The position numbers and the translations under genes were made by a program. This document shows, in pieces, positions 9,270-18,623 of a DNA stretch of 64,000 nucleotides. Source of the DNA: Actinomycetota bacterium (lineage in GTDB: Bacteria; Actinomycetota; Actinomycetes; S36-B12); contig JAUXVJ010000002.1 of NCBI GenBank assembly GCA_030684515.1, positions 218,118-282,117 on the forward strand, in the 5' to 3' direction. The number at the start of each line of letters is the position of its first letter. Positions within the stretch are counted from its first letter, which is position 1. Under the pieces are notes generated by a model, which worked only from the letters and a program-made list of their open reading frames with translations, had not been told where the DNA came from and ran no database searches.

Positions 9270-9866
9270 ATGAAGTCCTCGCCGCGGTGGTTCACGGATA
9301 CACCTGAGGGAAATTCGCAGCGCTATGTCGAGCGCTTTCGCCAGCTTGTCGCAAGCGGTGCCGATCTCGATGGTGAGGCACGGCTCATCGATGCGATGGT
9401 CAGTCGCAACTCTCGCATTCTTGACGCGGGCTGCGGTTCGGGTCGAACTTCAGCCGCTTTGTTCGCCCGAGGCCACTTCGTGGTTGGCGTCGATATCGAT
9501 TCGACTCTGGTGGCTGCCGCCCGCCAGGATCATGCGGGACCAAACTGGGTAATGGCTGATCTCGTGGATTTTGATTTGCCCGCAGCTGGCCACGTCGAGC
9601 CATTCGACATGATCGTCTCGGCGGGCAATGTTCTGTCCTATGTCGAAGTAGGTACAGAAGTTCGAGTGCTTGAACGATTCCGGGCGCACCTGGCGCCTGC
9701 AGGTCGGGTGGTCGTCGGCTTTCAGACTGAGCGGTACGCAGTTGCAGACTTTGACGAGCATGTCGTTCAAGCAGGACTTGTGCTTGAGCAGCGGTTTTCG
9801 ACGTGGGATCTGCAACCTTGGAACGAACATGCCGACTTCGCGGTCTCAGTCCTGCGTCATTCCTGA
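9270..9866 (+). CDS. class I SAM-dependent methyltransferase
   Basis: A 198-residue Rossmann-fold methyltransferase. Motif I is ILDAGCGSGRTSAAL, the acidic residue that binds the ribose follows in VVGVDIDSTLV, and a motif IV-like stretch is FDMIVSAGNVLSYV. The substrate cannot be deduced. The transcript is probably leaderless. The gene stands alone, about 100 bases ahead of the VOC gene. Confidence 0.85.
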   Translation: MKSSPRWFTDTPEGNSQRYVERFRQLVASGADLDGEARLIDAMVSRNSRILDAGCGSGRTSAALFARGHFVVGVDIDSTLVAAARQDHAGPNWVMADLVDFDLPAAGHVEPFDMIVSAGNVLSYVEVGTEVRVLERFRAHLAPAGRVVVGFQTERYAVADFDEHVVQAGLVLEQRFSTWDLQPWNEHADFAVSVLRHS

Positions 9867-9965
9867 GTGGTCTTGCGCATTGGATCTTGGGCCTCCGAGG
9901 GCCGCGGCATTGCTACGGTTGAGGCTTGAACGTCTGAAGTCTTCGACGCAGAATCAGGAGCACCC

Positions 9966-10433
9966 ATGGAGGTCAAGGAACTCGGTCATCTCGTCCTGTA
10001 CGTGAGTGATTTGGATGCATCGGCTCACTTCTATGGCGAAGTACTGGGTTGGCGGATGATCTTTGGTGGCGAGCGCGAGGGAGTTCGCTTTTCGGCGGCT
10101 GCTTTCTCTGCGCCCTCCAACCGCACTCATCACGAGTTGCTCTTGATTGAAGTAGGCAAGGATTCGGCGGCCATCCCTGCCGGTCGCAGGGTTGGGATGT
10201 ATCACTTCGGGCTCAAAGTCGGTGACACCGACGACGACTTACGGGCTGCGCTGGCCACGTTGAAGGAGCACAACGTGCAAATCGTTGGGGCTAGTGATCA
10301 CACTGTGACGCACAGCCTTTATGTGCTGGATCCAGATGGGAACGAAGTCGAGCTCTACATTGATGTTGCAGGTATCGATTGGAAGAGCGATCCCTCTTTG
10401 GCCATGGCAGGAATCAAGCCGCTAGTCCTGTGA
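9966..10433 (+). CDS. VOC-family (glyoxalase/dioxygenase-like) protein
   Basis: A 155-residue protein with two beta-alpha-beta-beta-beta modules: ELGHLVLYVSDLDASAHFYGEVLGW at the start and LYVLDPDGNEVELYID near the end. His in the first module and Glu in the last strand match metal ligands of the vicinal-oxygen-chelate superfamily. The full pattern resembles glyoxalase and extradiol dioxygenase members; the substrate is unknown. An SD (CAGGAG) precedes the ATG. Confidence 0.88.
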   Translation: MEVKELGHLVLYVSDLDASAHFYGEVLGWRMIFGGEREGVRFSAAAFSAPSNRTHHELLLIEVGKDSAAIPAGRRVGMYHFGLKVGDTDDDLRAALATLKEHNVQIVGASDHTVTHSLYVLDPDGNEVELYIDVAGIDWKSDPSLAMAGIKPLVL

Positions 10434-10462
10434 CCCTCCATTAGTTCGTCGCTGCTGCGCGC

Positions 10463-10468
10463 TACGTT
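10463..10468 (+). promoter_or_regulatory. -10 hexamer TACGTT (leaderless start)
   Basis: TACGTT ends six bases before the ATG at 10475 of the K+ channel gene, with no SD, suggesting a leaderless transcript. Confidence 0.4.
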
Positions 10469-10474
10469 TCTGCT

Positions 10475-11206
10475 ATGGAGGTTAAGCGTCGCCGTTTCGC
10501 CTTGTTCGACGATGCGTCGCCCCAACTCGACCGATTCGGACTCCTGCTGGTTCTGGTCGTTGCATCGATCGTCATGCTGTCGCTCGTTGATCTTTACCAT
10601 CCGGCCGATGCCCTCCCCGAGCGACTGGTTCCTGTCGGGGCCACGGTACTTGTCGGAGCAACCTTGCTTCTGGCAGCTCGAGCGTCGGGGGTGGCCAAAC
10701 GCTGGCAGCGCATAGGCGAAGTGGCCGTCGGAATCGGCATTGCCTCGCTTGCCATAGTCGCGCTGTTCAGCAACTCGTCGGGACCGGACCTGAACGAGGA
10801 TTCCACAGCTCCCGTGTTGATGATGCTCCTGGCAGTTCTCACCCCATTGGTGGTCGTACGTCGATTGATCCAGCACAGACGGGTTTCGCGTGGCACCATG
10901 TTCGGCGCTATCTCGGCGTATCTCTTGTTGCCGATTGCCTTCTTCTACTTGTTTATCTCTGTCAACGCGTTTCAAAGCCAGCCGTTCTTCGGCGTTGAAC
11001 AGCCATCTCAGGTGTACATGTACTTCAGCCTGACTTCGCTGACCACACTTGGCTACGGCGACTACACAGCGCAAACAGATCTCGGCCGACTGCTGAGCAC
11101 AGGTGAGGCGATGATTGGCCAGATCTATCTCGTTGCATTCGTCGCAATGCTGGTCGGACTCTTTGCCGCACAGTGGCGAGAGTCACGAGCAGGCGATCAG
11201 TCTTGA
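10475..11206 (+). CDS. two-pore-helix potassium channel family protein
   Basis: A 243-residue membrane protein with four hydrophobic segments in the N-terminal part and a C-terminal pore unit. The selectivity filter TTLGYGD is present, preceded by a pore helix (YFSLTSL) and followed by a last transmembrane helix. This fits the Ion_trans_2 channel group. The stop codon overlaps the TTG start of the following large gene (TTGA), so the two are translationally coupled. Confidence 0.87.
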   Translation: MEVKRRRFALFDDASPQLDRFGLLLVLVVASIVMLSLVDLYHPADALPERLVPVGATVLVGATLLLAARASGVAKRWQRIGEVAVGIGIASLAIVALFSNSSGPDLNEDSTAPVLMMLLAVLTPLVVVRRLIQHRRVSRGTMFGAISAYLLLPIAFFYLFISVNAFQSQPFFGVEQPSQVYMYFSLTSLTTLGYGDYTAQTDLGRLLSTGEAMIGQIYLVAFVAMLVGLFAAQWRESRAGDQS

Positions 11207-13650
11207 ACAAGCCCAAACAAGCCCTTGAAGTCGTGCTGTTCCGCGTGTTCTCATCATCACCCGATGCCGTTCCGCAGAGACGGCCGACCGATGTGCTGCT
11301 GCTCGTGGGTGGATTCCTTGGCCTAGGAGCCTTGGCCTGGCAAGCACCCGGTCCGACTTCGCTGGACGTAGCCATCGCGGAAGTTGTCAGAAATTCGCCC
11401 GGAACGTTCAGTTGGTTGTGGCAGCTGCTCTATGCGCTGATGCTTCTCTGGGTTGCGTACCTGGTGGTTCTACCGCTTGCAGCGAAGGGGCGCCGCAGAC
11501 TTCTACTGGACTATGTGCTGGCAGGCCTACTGGCCTTTGGCGGTGCAGTTGGTATCAGTTTGCTATCAGGTACCGAGTGGTCCAGCGCTCTTGAGGCATT
11601 TCTTGGCGCGGATCCGCCACCTGCCTATATGGCTATTCGCTTGTCAGTGCTGACAGCCGTAGTCGTGGCGGCATCGCCATATGTGACCCAGCCACTTCGT
11701 CGCGTCGGTCGAGCAGTCATTGCTCTGGGTGCTCTGGCGAGCATCGCTCTAGGTCTGGCATATCCGATCGACGTCCTCGCGGGCCTGCTCATGGGCATGG
11801 TCGCGGCAGCGATCGTGCACTTGCTGCGCGGCTCGCCTGGTGGACTCCTCACCTTCGATGAAGTCTGCGTCGCGTTGTCGGATATTGGCGTTGAAGTCGA
11901 CAGTCAGAGCATGGCCATGGCCCAAGCGCAGATTCCTGGGGAGCAGTTGCTGCGGGCCTATAGCGACAGGGGTGACCCGCTGGTCGTCAAGGTATACGGG
12001 CGCGATGCCTGGGATGCGCAATTCGTCGGTTCCCTTTGGAACTCGATGACGACGCGCGGCGAATACCTGCAGGTCACAGCTGGGCGACGCGAGCGCGTCG
12101 AACACGAATCCTTTGCTCTGTTGCTTGCGGAACGAGCCGGGGTGTCAGTGTTGCCTCTTGTCGCAGCCGGCGAATCCGTCGAAGGCGATGCCCTGCTCGT
12201 CACTGACGGTGCGGCGATGTTCTTCGAGTCAATTCCCGCCGATCAAATCGATGCCGCAATGCTGGCCGACGCGTGGACATTGCTCGCTGATCTTCATGCC
12301 ACCGGCATCGCCCATCGTCGCATCGACAGCGAGCGTCTTGTGATGCGGGACAACGGATCCCTTGCGTTGACTGACTTCGCCCAGGCGCGAACGACCGCTG
12401 GCAGCGGTGACCTTCTCATCGACCGTGCTCGACTTCTTGTCACCCTTGCGCTCAAGGTGGGGATTCCCGCAGCAATAACGAGTGCGACTGCCGCGCTTGG
12501 GTCTGCCGGTTTGGGTGAAGCCTTGTCGTATGTGCAATCGCCCGTGCTGACAAGGGATATGCGTCGCGAGATTGACTCTGGGAGCTGGACTCTGGACGAA
12601 CTCACCGGGGCAGCAGTTGCTGCCACCGGCGATGAGTTGCCGCCGATGGAGCAGATTCGGCGAGTCACCACGCGTTCGCTCCTGAAGTTCGGGCTTATCG
12701 CGCTCTTCGTCTTTTGGCTGCTCAGCTTGATCAGCGGAGTGGATTTCTCCGAGGTTCTGGACGCACTGGAAACTGCAAACCTGTGGTGGCTGCTCGCCGC
12801 TCTGCTGCTGTCGCCGGTGATCCAAGTCGCATTTGCCTTCTCCACGCTTGGTTCGACCATGACTCGCCTGCGTTATGGACCAGTGCTGTTGCTGCAGTAC
12901 GCAATCCAATTCATCGCTGTCGCACTTCCAGCAACTGCCGCTCGCCTGGCGTTGGAAGTGCGCTTCTTCCGAAAGTTCGGCATTGCCCCTGGGCCGGCGA
13001 TCACGATGGGAGTGATCGATAGCGTCAGTGGATTTGTTGTGCAGATCGGCCTGATCATCTTCATCCTGCTCTCAGGCCTCCCGGGGTTGACCATGCATCC
13101 CAATTCTGAGTCTTCCTCCAGTGATACAACGAGTACGGAGTCCTCGTCCCCGAGTTTGCTGGCATTGGTTGCGGTGATCGCGCTCGTCGCCCTGGTGATC
13201 TCAGTCGTGCTTCCCAAGCGCCGAGCGCGTCTGAAGGAACTGTTGCGTCGGGGTCGCTTGGCAGTTGTCGCCGAAGTGCGCAACGCATCGAGCTCGCTGG
13301 TTGTCTTGCGCAAGCCCAGCAAAATCGCATCGATGCTCGGAGGGAATCTAGGAGCGCAGATCCTGCAAGCGATCGTGCTCGGGCTGTGCTTGCTGTCCTT
13401 CGGTGAGTCAGCAGACTTGTCGCAATTGATCCTGATCAATACCGCTGTCAGTCTTTTTGCTGGCTTGATGCCTGTCCCTGGCGGGGTTGGGGTCGCAGAG
13501 GCTGGCTACACCTTCGGCTTGCAGGCCATCGGCATTCCGAGCTCAATTGCGATCTCCACCGCCTTGGCCTTTCGACTCGTCACCTTCTACTTGCCGCCAA
13601 TATGGGGCTCCATCTCGACCCGTTGGCTCCGCCAGCATGAGTACATCTGA
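11203..13650 (+). CDS. PAP2-like / degenerate kinase / MprF-type flippase fusion protein
   Basis: About 815 residues from TTG 11203, whose position in a 4-base overlap with the channel stop supports it (GTG 11173 is possible). Residues ~20-215 form a multi-pass region like PAP2 phosphatases but without a recognisable catalytic motif. Residues ~220-440 look like a protein-kinase fold: VVKVYGRD holds the putative ATP Lys, but the catalytic loop reads HRRIDSERL instead of HRDxxxxN and DFG is DFA, so it is probably inactive or atypical. Residues ~500-815 contain the lysylphosphatidylglycerol synthetase transmembrane (flippase-like) domain with PVPGGVGVAEAGY. A lipid-transport role is inferred. 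Confidence 0.8.
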   Translation: MNKPKQALEVVLFRVFSSSPDAVPQRRPTDVLLLVGGFLGLGALAWQAPGPTSLDVAIAEVVRNSPGTFSWLWQLLYALMLLWVAYLVVLPLAAKGRRRLLLDYVLAGLLAFGGAVGISLLSGTEWSSALEAFLGADPPPAYMAIRLSVLTAVVVAASPYVTQPLRRVGRAVIALGALASIALGLAYPIDVLAGLLMGMVAAAIVHLLRGSPGGLLTFDEVCVALSDIGVEVDSQSMAMAQAQIPGEQLLRAYSDRGDPLVVKVYGRDAWDAQFVGSLWNSMTTRGEYLQVTAGRRERVEHESFALLLAERAGVSVLPLVAAGESVEGDALLVTDGAAMFFESIPADQIDAAMLADAWTLLADLHATGIAHRRIDSERLVMRDNGSLALTDFAQARTTAGSGDLLIDRARLLVTLALKVGIPAAITSATAALGSAGLGEALSYVQSPVLTRDMRREIDSGSWTLDELTGAAVAATGDELPPMEQIRRVTTRSLLKFGLIALFVFWLLSLISGVDFSEVLDALETANLWWLLAALLLSPVIQVAFAFSTLGSTMTRLRYGPVLLLQYAIQFIAVALPATAARLALEVRFFRKFGIAPGPAITMGVIDSVSGFVVQIGLIIFILLSGLPGLTMHPNSESSSSDTTSTESSSPSLLALVAVIALVALVISVVLPKRRARLKELLRRGRLAVVAEVRNASSSLVVLRKPSKIASMLGGNLGAQILQAIVLGLCLLSFGESADLSQLILINTAVSLFAGLMPVPGGVGVAEAGYTFGLQAIGIPSSIAISTALAFRLVTFYLPPIWGSISTRWLRQHEYI

Positions 13651-13707
13651 TCGCCTCTGGCTAGGAGGCGCCCGAGTGCCGCGACTGCGGGTGAGTTCAT
13701 CGTTTTA

Positions 13708-15144
13708 TTACCCGGCATCGATTTCGGACGCAAGTTCGCCTTTGCCATCGAGGGCTTGACCACGCGTTTCTATTCGGAAGAACCACGTGACGACTGCGCC
13801 AACCAAGGTCAGAACTGCGATGACCGCCAGGCTTGGCGACAGGCCGAACCAGACCGTGGCAAGGGGCAGGAAGAAGGTTCCGATCACTGCGCCGACTTTG
13901 CCCGAAGCTGCAGCGATCCCGTGGCCAGTTGCTCGTAGGAGAGTCGGGTAGACCTCGGCCGCGAGGAGATAGGTCGTGGCATTGGGGCCGGCGTTCATCA
14001 TTGTGTTGAACGAGATGAAGGCAAGAAGGATCAGCCACTCGGGACCGGCCTGGCCTGTGTAGGCAAGCACGCCCAGCGACAGGAACATTCCTACAAAGCC
14101 AACCAGCTGCAGGCGAATACGACCGGTGCGCTCCACGAGCAAGATGTTGATGGCAAAGCCGACGATCAAGAAGACATCCGTGAACGCTGCCTGCTGTGTT
14201 GCGATGATGTCGTCCTTGATGAACTGAGTGTCTGAAGTCGCGGCGGTGCCGTTCGTCAACCCCATCAGAATGGTTGGGGTGAAGAGGCCGACGCCATAGA
14301 GCGCGATGTCCATCAGAAACCATGGAATGGCGGTGAACAGCAACGCTCGCCGCCACACTGGCTTCAACAGTTCGCGGGCTCCTGCGCGTGGCTGAGGCCC
14401 CCTGTCATACACCTCGGCGAAAAGTAGGTCTTCTTCAGTGACGTTCGGCAGTTCGCCGGTGAGCCATTCCGTGTCCTTCTCGGCCTGGTCCAGATCCCCT
14501 TGATTGGCCTGCCACCGCGGACTCTCCGGAACTCGAAGGCGGAGCACAGCGACGATGATCGCCGGCACAACTCCGCTCAGCAGCATCACCCGCCAAGCGC
14601 CGACTTCTGGATAAATCGACAAGATGACGAAGCCCATTACAGCTCCGGACACCATCCCGAGTGCTTGAAATGAAAATGCACCGGTCATCCACTTGCCGCG
14701 ATTCTTGGCCGGCATGACCTCAGCGATCATCGATGCGCTCAACGGGTACTCGGCACCCACGGCCATGCCTTGAAGAAACCGGAACGCAACCAGCGACCAC
14801 ACATTCCAGGAGAGCGCAGAGGCGATCGCGGTGACGACGAACAGCACGATGTCGATCTTCAGCATTCGTTGTCTGCCGATCTTGTCGGCCAGACGACCTG
14901 AGAACAATGCTCCCGGAACAGCGCCCACAACTGCAGCACCTACAGCGAGGGACTTCTGCCAGGGATCAAGTCCCATGTCCAAGACGATTAGTGGTCCGGC
15001 CACGCTCATGATGAATAGGTCGTAGCCGTCCAAGCCGATGCCCGATGCGGCGAGCACCCAAGCCCCCAAGCGACGGCGACCCACCGGCGTGGAATCCAGA
15101 GTGCGACCGATGGCGTGCTGGCGGGCTGAAACTGGTACTTGCAT
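13708..15144 (-). CDS. MFS transporter, sugar/metabolite:H+ symporter type
   Basis: A 478-residue, 12-segment major facilitator. The loop 2-3 signature GRLADKIGRQRML and the membrane-4 RFLQGMAVGAEYPLS motif place it with the SP/PHS-type general substrate transporters (e.g. phosphate, aromatic acid or sugar symporters); the substrate is not evident. ATG 15144 is chosen because AGGAG lies four bases upstream; the frame is open to 15459 but that part overlaps the neighbouring repeat gene. It lies 89 bases downstream of the Ser-triplet gene on the same strand and may be co-transcribed with it. Confidence 0.85.
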   Translation of the reverse strand: MQVPVSARQHAIGRTLDSTPVGRRRLGAWVLAASGIGLDGYDLFIMSVAGPLIVLDMGLDPWQKSLAVGAAVVGAVPGALFSGRLADKIGRQRMLKIDIVLFVVTAIASALSWNVWSLVAFRFLQGMAVGAEYPLSASMIAEVMPAKNRGKWMTGAFSFQALGMVSGAVMGFVILSIYPEVGAWRVMLLSGVVPAIIVAVLRLRVPESPRWQANQGDLDQAEKDTEWLTGELPNVTEEDLLFAEVYDRGPQPRAGARELLKPVWRRALLFTAIPWFLMDIALYGVGLFTPTILMGLTNGTAATSDTQFIKDDIIATQQAAFTDVFLIVGFAINILLVERTGRIRLQLVGFVGMFLSLGVLAYTGQAGPEWLILLAFISFNTMMNAGPNATTYLLAAEVYPTLLRATGHGIAAASGKVGAVIGTFFLPLATVWFGLSPSLAVIAVLTLVGAVVTWFFRIETRGQALDGKGELASEIDAG

Positions 15145-15233
15145 CGCTCCTACCTCTACGTGGCTGGCATGGTAGAGCGAAGATCTGGCGCGAAGGTGTA
15201 CGACAAGTGAGGCAGGGGCAACGCGAATTGGAA

Positions 15234-15491
15234 CTACTTCAGCGAATTGCGCCCCGTCGGCAGGTGTCGCCATGAGGCAATTCCGAGCGTGGATACCGCA
15301 GACATGATCGACAGCACGCTGCAGAAGGAGCCGATCGAAAGAAATGATGCGAATGAGCCGATCGAGCCGACTGAGAAGGCCGAGTTGACTGACCCGATAC
15401 TCATGAAGGAGTTCTTTGACCCGATACTCAATACGGAGTTCCTCGAAGCAATGCTCCACGGTGAATTGCTGGCGATCTCGGCTTCAGTCAT
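15234..15491 (-). CDS. small protein with unbroken xxS triplet repeats
   Basis: An 85-residue product from ATG 15491, preceded by a good SD (GAGGAG). From residue 10 to residue 67 every third residue is serine, 20 in a row, and the two residues between are mostly Ile, Val, Leu, Phe, Gly or Asn (units such as VLS, IGS, FMS, VNS). There is no signal peptide. Such strict three-residue periodicity is not that of pentapeptide or heptad repeats. I have an unverified recollection of similar unnamed actinobacterial proteins with SIGS-rich repeats. No function can be assigned; the gene lies directly ahead of the MFS transporter on the same strand. Confidence 0.65.
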   Translation of the reverse strand: MTEAEIASNSPWSIASRNSVLSIGSKNSFMSIGSVNSAFSVGSIGSFASFLSIGSFCSVLSIMSAVSTLGIASWRHLPTGRNSLK

Positions 15492-15625
15492 GCCGCTCCT
15501 CGGTCAAAATGTGGCGTGCGAGCATCATGCCGCATGTCCTGGGAGTTGAAAGCACGATCGCAAATGGCCTCTTGACTCCTGAGCGTGGCTAGGATTTGCC
15601 CATCGGCTGGGAAGGGAGGTGACCA

Positions 15626-17845
15626 GTGAAACTTCCACGCAAGCAACTTGAGCGCGTTCGTTCCGCATTGGGTTTCTTCCGCTGGGCGATTGTGGGAGCA
15701 GCGCTCGTTGCCGTAATGCTGGGCCACAATTCGGTTTCACCTGAAGTTCTCCTTCCGATCACCACGGTTCTGTTCTCCTCCATTGCGGTCGAGTTGATAC
15801 TGGCAATGGTCCTGATGTCGCATCGACGCAAGCCGATATTTGCTCTCCTCATGACTCTGCTGCTTTGGGCTACTGGATCTTCGATGACGAGTGCGGCGCC
15901 GAGTCATTTTACTTTTCCCTCCCCGAGTGAGACTTTCTTTCTCGCCTCCTATTTAGCGCTTGCGGCCTTTATCGTCCTGGACGCGCAATCGCGACTGGCG
16001 CGCAGCATCAATTCCTGGCTCGACGCAGCAATCGTGTGCGGAGGCATGGCCAGTGTCGCGGGTGTATTCCTCATGTCGCCACTGGGTCAAAGTGTCCCCG
16101 ACGACAGTTCGGTGTTCATTGCCTTGTTGTTTCCCATTCTTGACTTCGCGCTCATCATGCTTGTTGTCGCGCAGGCGCTGCTTGGCGCTCGAACGTGGTC
16201 CTTGCGCACGTTCGCTTTGATTTTGTCCTGTCTTGCACTGCTCATTGCCGATTCGACACTCGTCACAAATGTTGACGGTGACGCGTATAACTTCCCGGTA
16301 ATCCTGGATGTGCTCTGGGGTCTTTGGGCAATGTTGCTCATCGAGGTCGGCCTGCGTCCGACAAAGCAACGCGCGCGAAACGACCTCACTTTGCACTGGA
16401 TTCTTGTCGTGTTCAGCCTCGTAGGCGCCGTGGTGCTTCTCGCAGTTAGACCTGAAGGGCCGCTGGGTCAGGCCCTTGCGGTGACGGCAACAATTACCAC
16501 GCTCGCTGCCGGAGCCCGGCTCGTTACAGCCTTAAGGGATTCGCAGGCCACCACTGATGCCTTCAGGTTGGCGCTCACCGATGATCTCACCGACCTGCCA
16601 AACCGTCGTGCTGTGAAACAGATTCTTGATAACTCGATTGCCAAGCGTGGCAAGCTCGGATTGATGCTCCTTGATCTAGACGGCTTCAAGGATGTGAATG
16701 ACACCCTTGGTCACACAGCTGGGGATCAGTTGCTTATTGAAGCCGCATGGCGCATGCGGAACGCGGTGAATTCCACTTGCACCGTGGCCCGCATGGGTGG
16801 CGATGAGTTCGCAATCATCAGTCCATCGTCTGATGCCCTTGAGTTACTCGAGACTGCCAATCTCGTGCATGAAGCGCTAATGGATGTGGTGCATGTCGAT
16901 GGCGTCGATCTCACGCTGAGTGCTTCAGTTGGAATCACCTTGCAGGAATCGACAGACACCAACGCGATCGATCTCTTCCGCCGGGCTGACATCGCGATGT
17001 ATCAGGCCAAACTCGTTCGCAGCACCACGGAGTTCTACGACTCTGAGAAGGATGAGTTCTCGCGCCAGCGTCTGCGCATGGGTGAAGAACTGCGCCGGAG
17101 CCTTCGTGAGCACCAACTCGAAGTCTGGTATCAGCCCAAGGTCGATGTGGTCACTTGGGAGAACATGGGTGTGGAGGCCCTCATCCGCTGGCGCCATCCT
17201 GAGCACGGACTCTTGGCACCGCAGGCCTTTCTTGGGGTAGCTCGCCGCTCTGGCTTGATGGCTGATCTGACGACGTACATATTCCGTCAGTGCCTGGCGG
17301 ATTATGAGGATTGGCGAAGCCAAGGCATCGAATTCGGTATTTCGATCAATATTGCTCCTCAGGAGATGCTCAGTCGGCGCATCCTTCCTGAGATGTATTC
17401 CATCCTTGAAGACTCCAATGTGCCCCCAGATGCCATCACCCTGGAAGTAACCGAAGAATCCTTCATGGCCGATCCTGATCGGGCGCACGCGGTCATTACC
17501 GAGGCGCACTTCCGTGGCCTTCGGATTTCCATTGACGACTTCGGAACCGGATTCTCGTCACTGTCATACCTACGGGATCTGCCGATCCACGAGATCAAGC
17601 TCGATCGATCTCTCGTGGTTCCTTGCCTCACCGATCAGCGCAGCCGGCTCATTGTCGAATCCACCATTTCCATGGCCCATGCTCTGGGTCTGAAGGTGGT
17701 GGCTGAGGGCGTGGAGAATGCGCAGAGCGCTGCACTCATGGCGAGCCTGGGTGCAGATCTACTGCAGGGATTCCACTATTCGCCGGCCATCGCCCAAGAG
17801 CATGTGGCGAGTTGGCTCATGACCACTACCCTGCAACCCGGCTGA
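15626..17845 (+). CDS. membrane GGDEF-EAL cyclic-di-GMP protein
   Basis: A 739-residue protein: about nine hydrophobic segments in residues 15-300 (a membrane sensor region of unknown ligand), a GGDEF domain (DLTDLPNRRAV, active-site motif MGGDEFAI) and an EAL domain (GVEALIRWRHPEHG, later IDDFGTGFSSLSYL and KLDRSL). Both motif sets are intact, so it may make and degrade c-di-GMP. GTG 15626 has a strong SD (GGGAGGTG). It converges on the acyltransferase-like gene with a 20-base overlap. Confidence 0.93.
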   Translation: MKLPRKQLERVRSALGFFRWAIVGAALVAVMLGHNSVSPEVLLPITTVLFSSIAVELILAMVLMSHRRKPIFALLMTLLLWATGSSMTSAAPSHFTFPSPSETFFLASYLALAAFIVLDAQSRLARSINSWLDAAIVCGGMASVAGVFLMSPLGQSVPDDSSVFIALLFPILDFALIMLVVAQALLGARTWSLRTFALILSCLALLIADSTLVTNVDGDAYNFPVILDVLWGLWAMLLIEVGLRPTKQRARNDLTLHWILVVFSLVGAVVLLAVRPEGPLGQALAVTATITTLAAGARLVTALRDSQATTDAFRLALTDDLTDLPNRRAVKQILDNSIAKRGKLGLMLLDLDGFKDVNDTLGHTAGDQLLIEAAWRMRNAVNSTCTVARMGGDEFAIISPSSDALELLETANLVHEALMDVVHVDGVDLTLSASVGITLQESTDTNAIDLFRRADIAMYQAKLVRSTTEFYDSEKDEFSRQRLRMGEELRRSLREHQLEVWYQPKVDVVTWENMGVEALIRWRHPEHGLLAPQAFLGVARRSGLMADLTTYIFRQCLADYEDWRSQGIEFGISINIAPQEMLSRRILPEMYSILEDSNVPPDAITLEVTEESFMADPDRAHAVITEAHFRGLRISIDDFGTGFSSLSYLRDLPIHEIKLDRSLVVPCLTDQRSRLIVESTISMAHALGLKVVAEGVENAQSAALMASLGADLLQGFHYSPAIAQEHVASWLMTTTLQPG

Positions 17846-18611
17846 ACGCACTCGCCTCTTCGCGCATCGCTGCACGCTGCGCAGGTGTGCGCAAACGGAG
17901 GCTTTCCCGAGATGGCAGAGCCATTCCTTCGAGGCCTTCACCGAGGGTCAAAGTGCGGTACACGACTGGATTGGCCTTTCGGAGCAGCGTCAGTGACTTC
18001 GTGATGTCCATGTACAAGGGGCGGGTGGCTTCCGAGCCCAAGTAGGCGCCAGCCTCGACTCCAGGAAACGACGAGAAGTGTACGTCCATGAAGGAGAGCA
18101 CACGACGGGCCCGCTCATCCAGCATCGCTGTGAGGGACGGAATGGCATTTGCGCGAGAAGTGGACATCACCGCATGGAGCAGCGCCATCGTGACCATTGG
18201 CGCCTGTGTGCGGTACTCGGCGCGGACGCCAAGAGTTGCAATGTCCCAGGTGCGTTCAGGGGCGATACCTACGGCTCGGGCTAGCCTGGCGCTGTCGGCA
18301 TACCAAGGTGAATCGTTCACATCGTTCAGGGTCTTAAGGCCTTGAGCGCCAGGCGTGATGATCCGGCAGACGCCCACGGTGTAGCCGTTGTCGTCTGTCA
18401 CGCTCACCAGGAACGAAGAATCGTCGTAGGGGCCGTACTCACCATTGAGCTCCTCGATGGTGTTGCCGTAGGCCTGCAGGAATACGGCCCGCTCGCAATC
18501 CAGAGCCGACTCAAGGAGTTCGCCGATCGGATCAACGTGAAGGGTCCACGACTGGCGACGCACCTTTGCGGCGTGATCAGCAATGTTTGAGATCGTTGCG
18601 ATGGGGCTCAT
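17826..18611 (-). CDS. GNAT / autoinducer-synthase-like N-acyltransferase
   Basis: A 261-residue protein resembling the acyl-homoserine-lactone synthase and N-acyl-amino-acid synthase branch of the GNAT fold. Visible features are ERAVFLQAYG near residue 40, an acidic GPYDDSSFLVSV segment, the strand VGVCRIITP and the later WDIATLGVRAEYR (the E/R-rich region of the fold is degenerate). The acyl donor and acceptor are unknown. It follows the AdoMet-decarboxylase-like gene by 12 bases and is almost certainly co-transcribed with it. Annotation as an acyltransferase is inference from fold-level similarity. Confidence 0.55.
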   Translation of the reverse strand: MSPIATISNIADHAAKVRRQSWTLHVDPIGELLESALDCERAVFLQAYGNTIEELNGEYGPYDDSSFLVSVTDDNGYTVGVCRIITPGAQGLKTLNDVNDSPWYADSARLARAVGIAPERTWDIATLGVRAEYRTQAPMVTMALLHAVMSTSRANAIPSLTAMLDERARRVLSFMDVHFSSFPGVEAGAYLGSEATRPLYMDITKSLTLLRKANPVVYRTLTLGEGLEGMALPSRESLRLRTPAQRAAMREEASAFSRVAG

Positions 18612-18623
18612 GACGGATTCTCC

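Noticed and set aside
13756..13938. Short plus-strand ORF within the MFS gene
   Set aside because: Shadow of the transporter in another frame, with no SD and no similarity to known proteins.
15247..15549. Plus-strand ORF opposite the Ser-triplet gene (acidic, Glu/Pro-rich)
   Set aside because: Its start has no SD and its composition is a mirror of the repeat on the minus strand, which has a strong SD.
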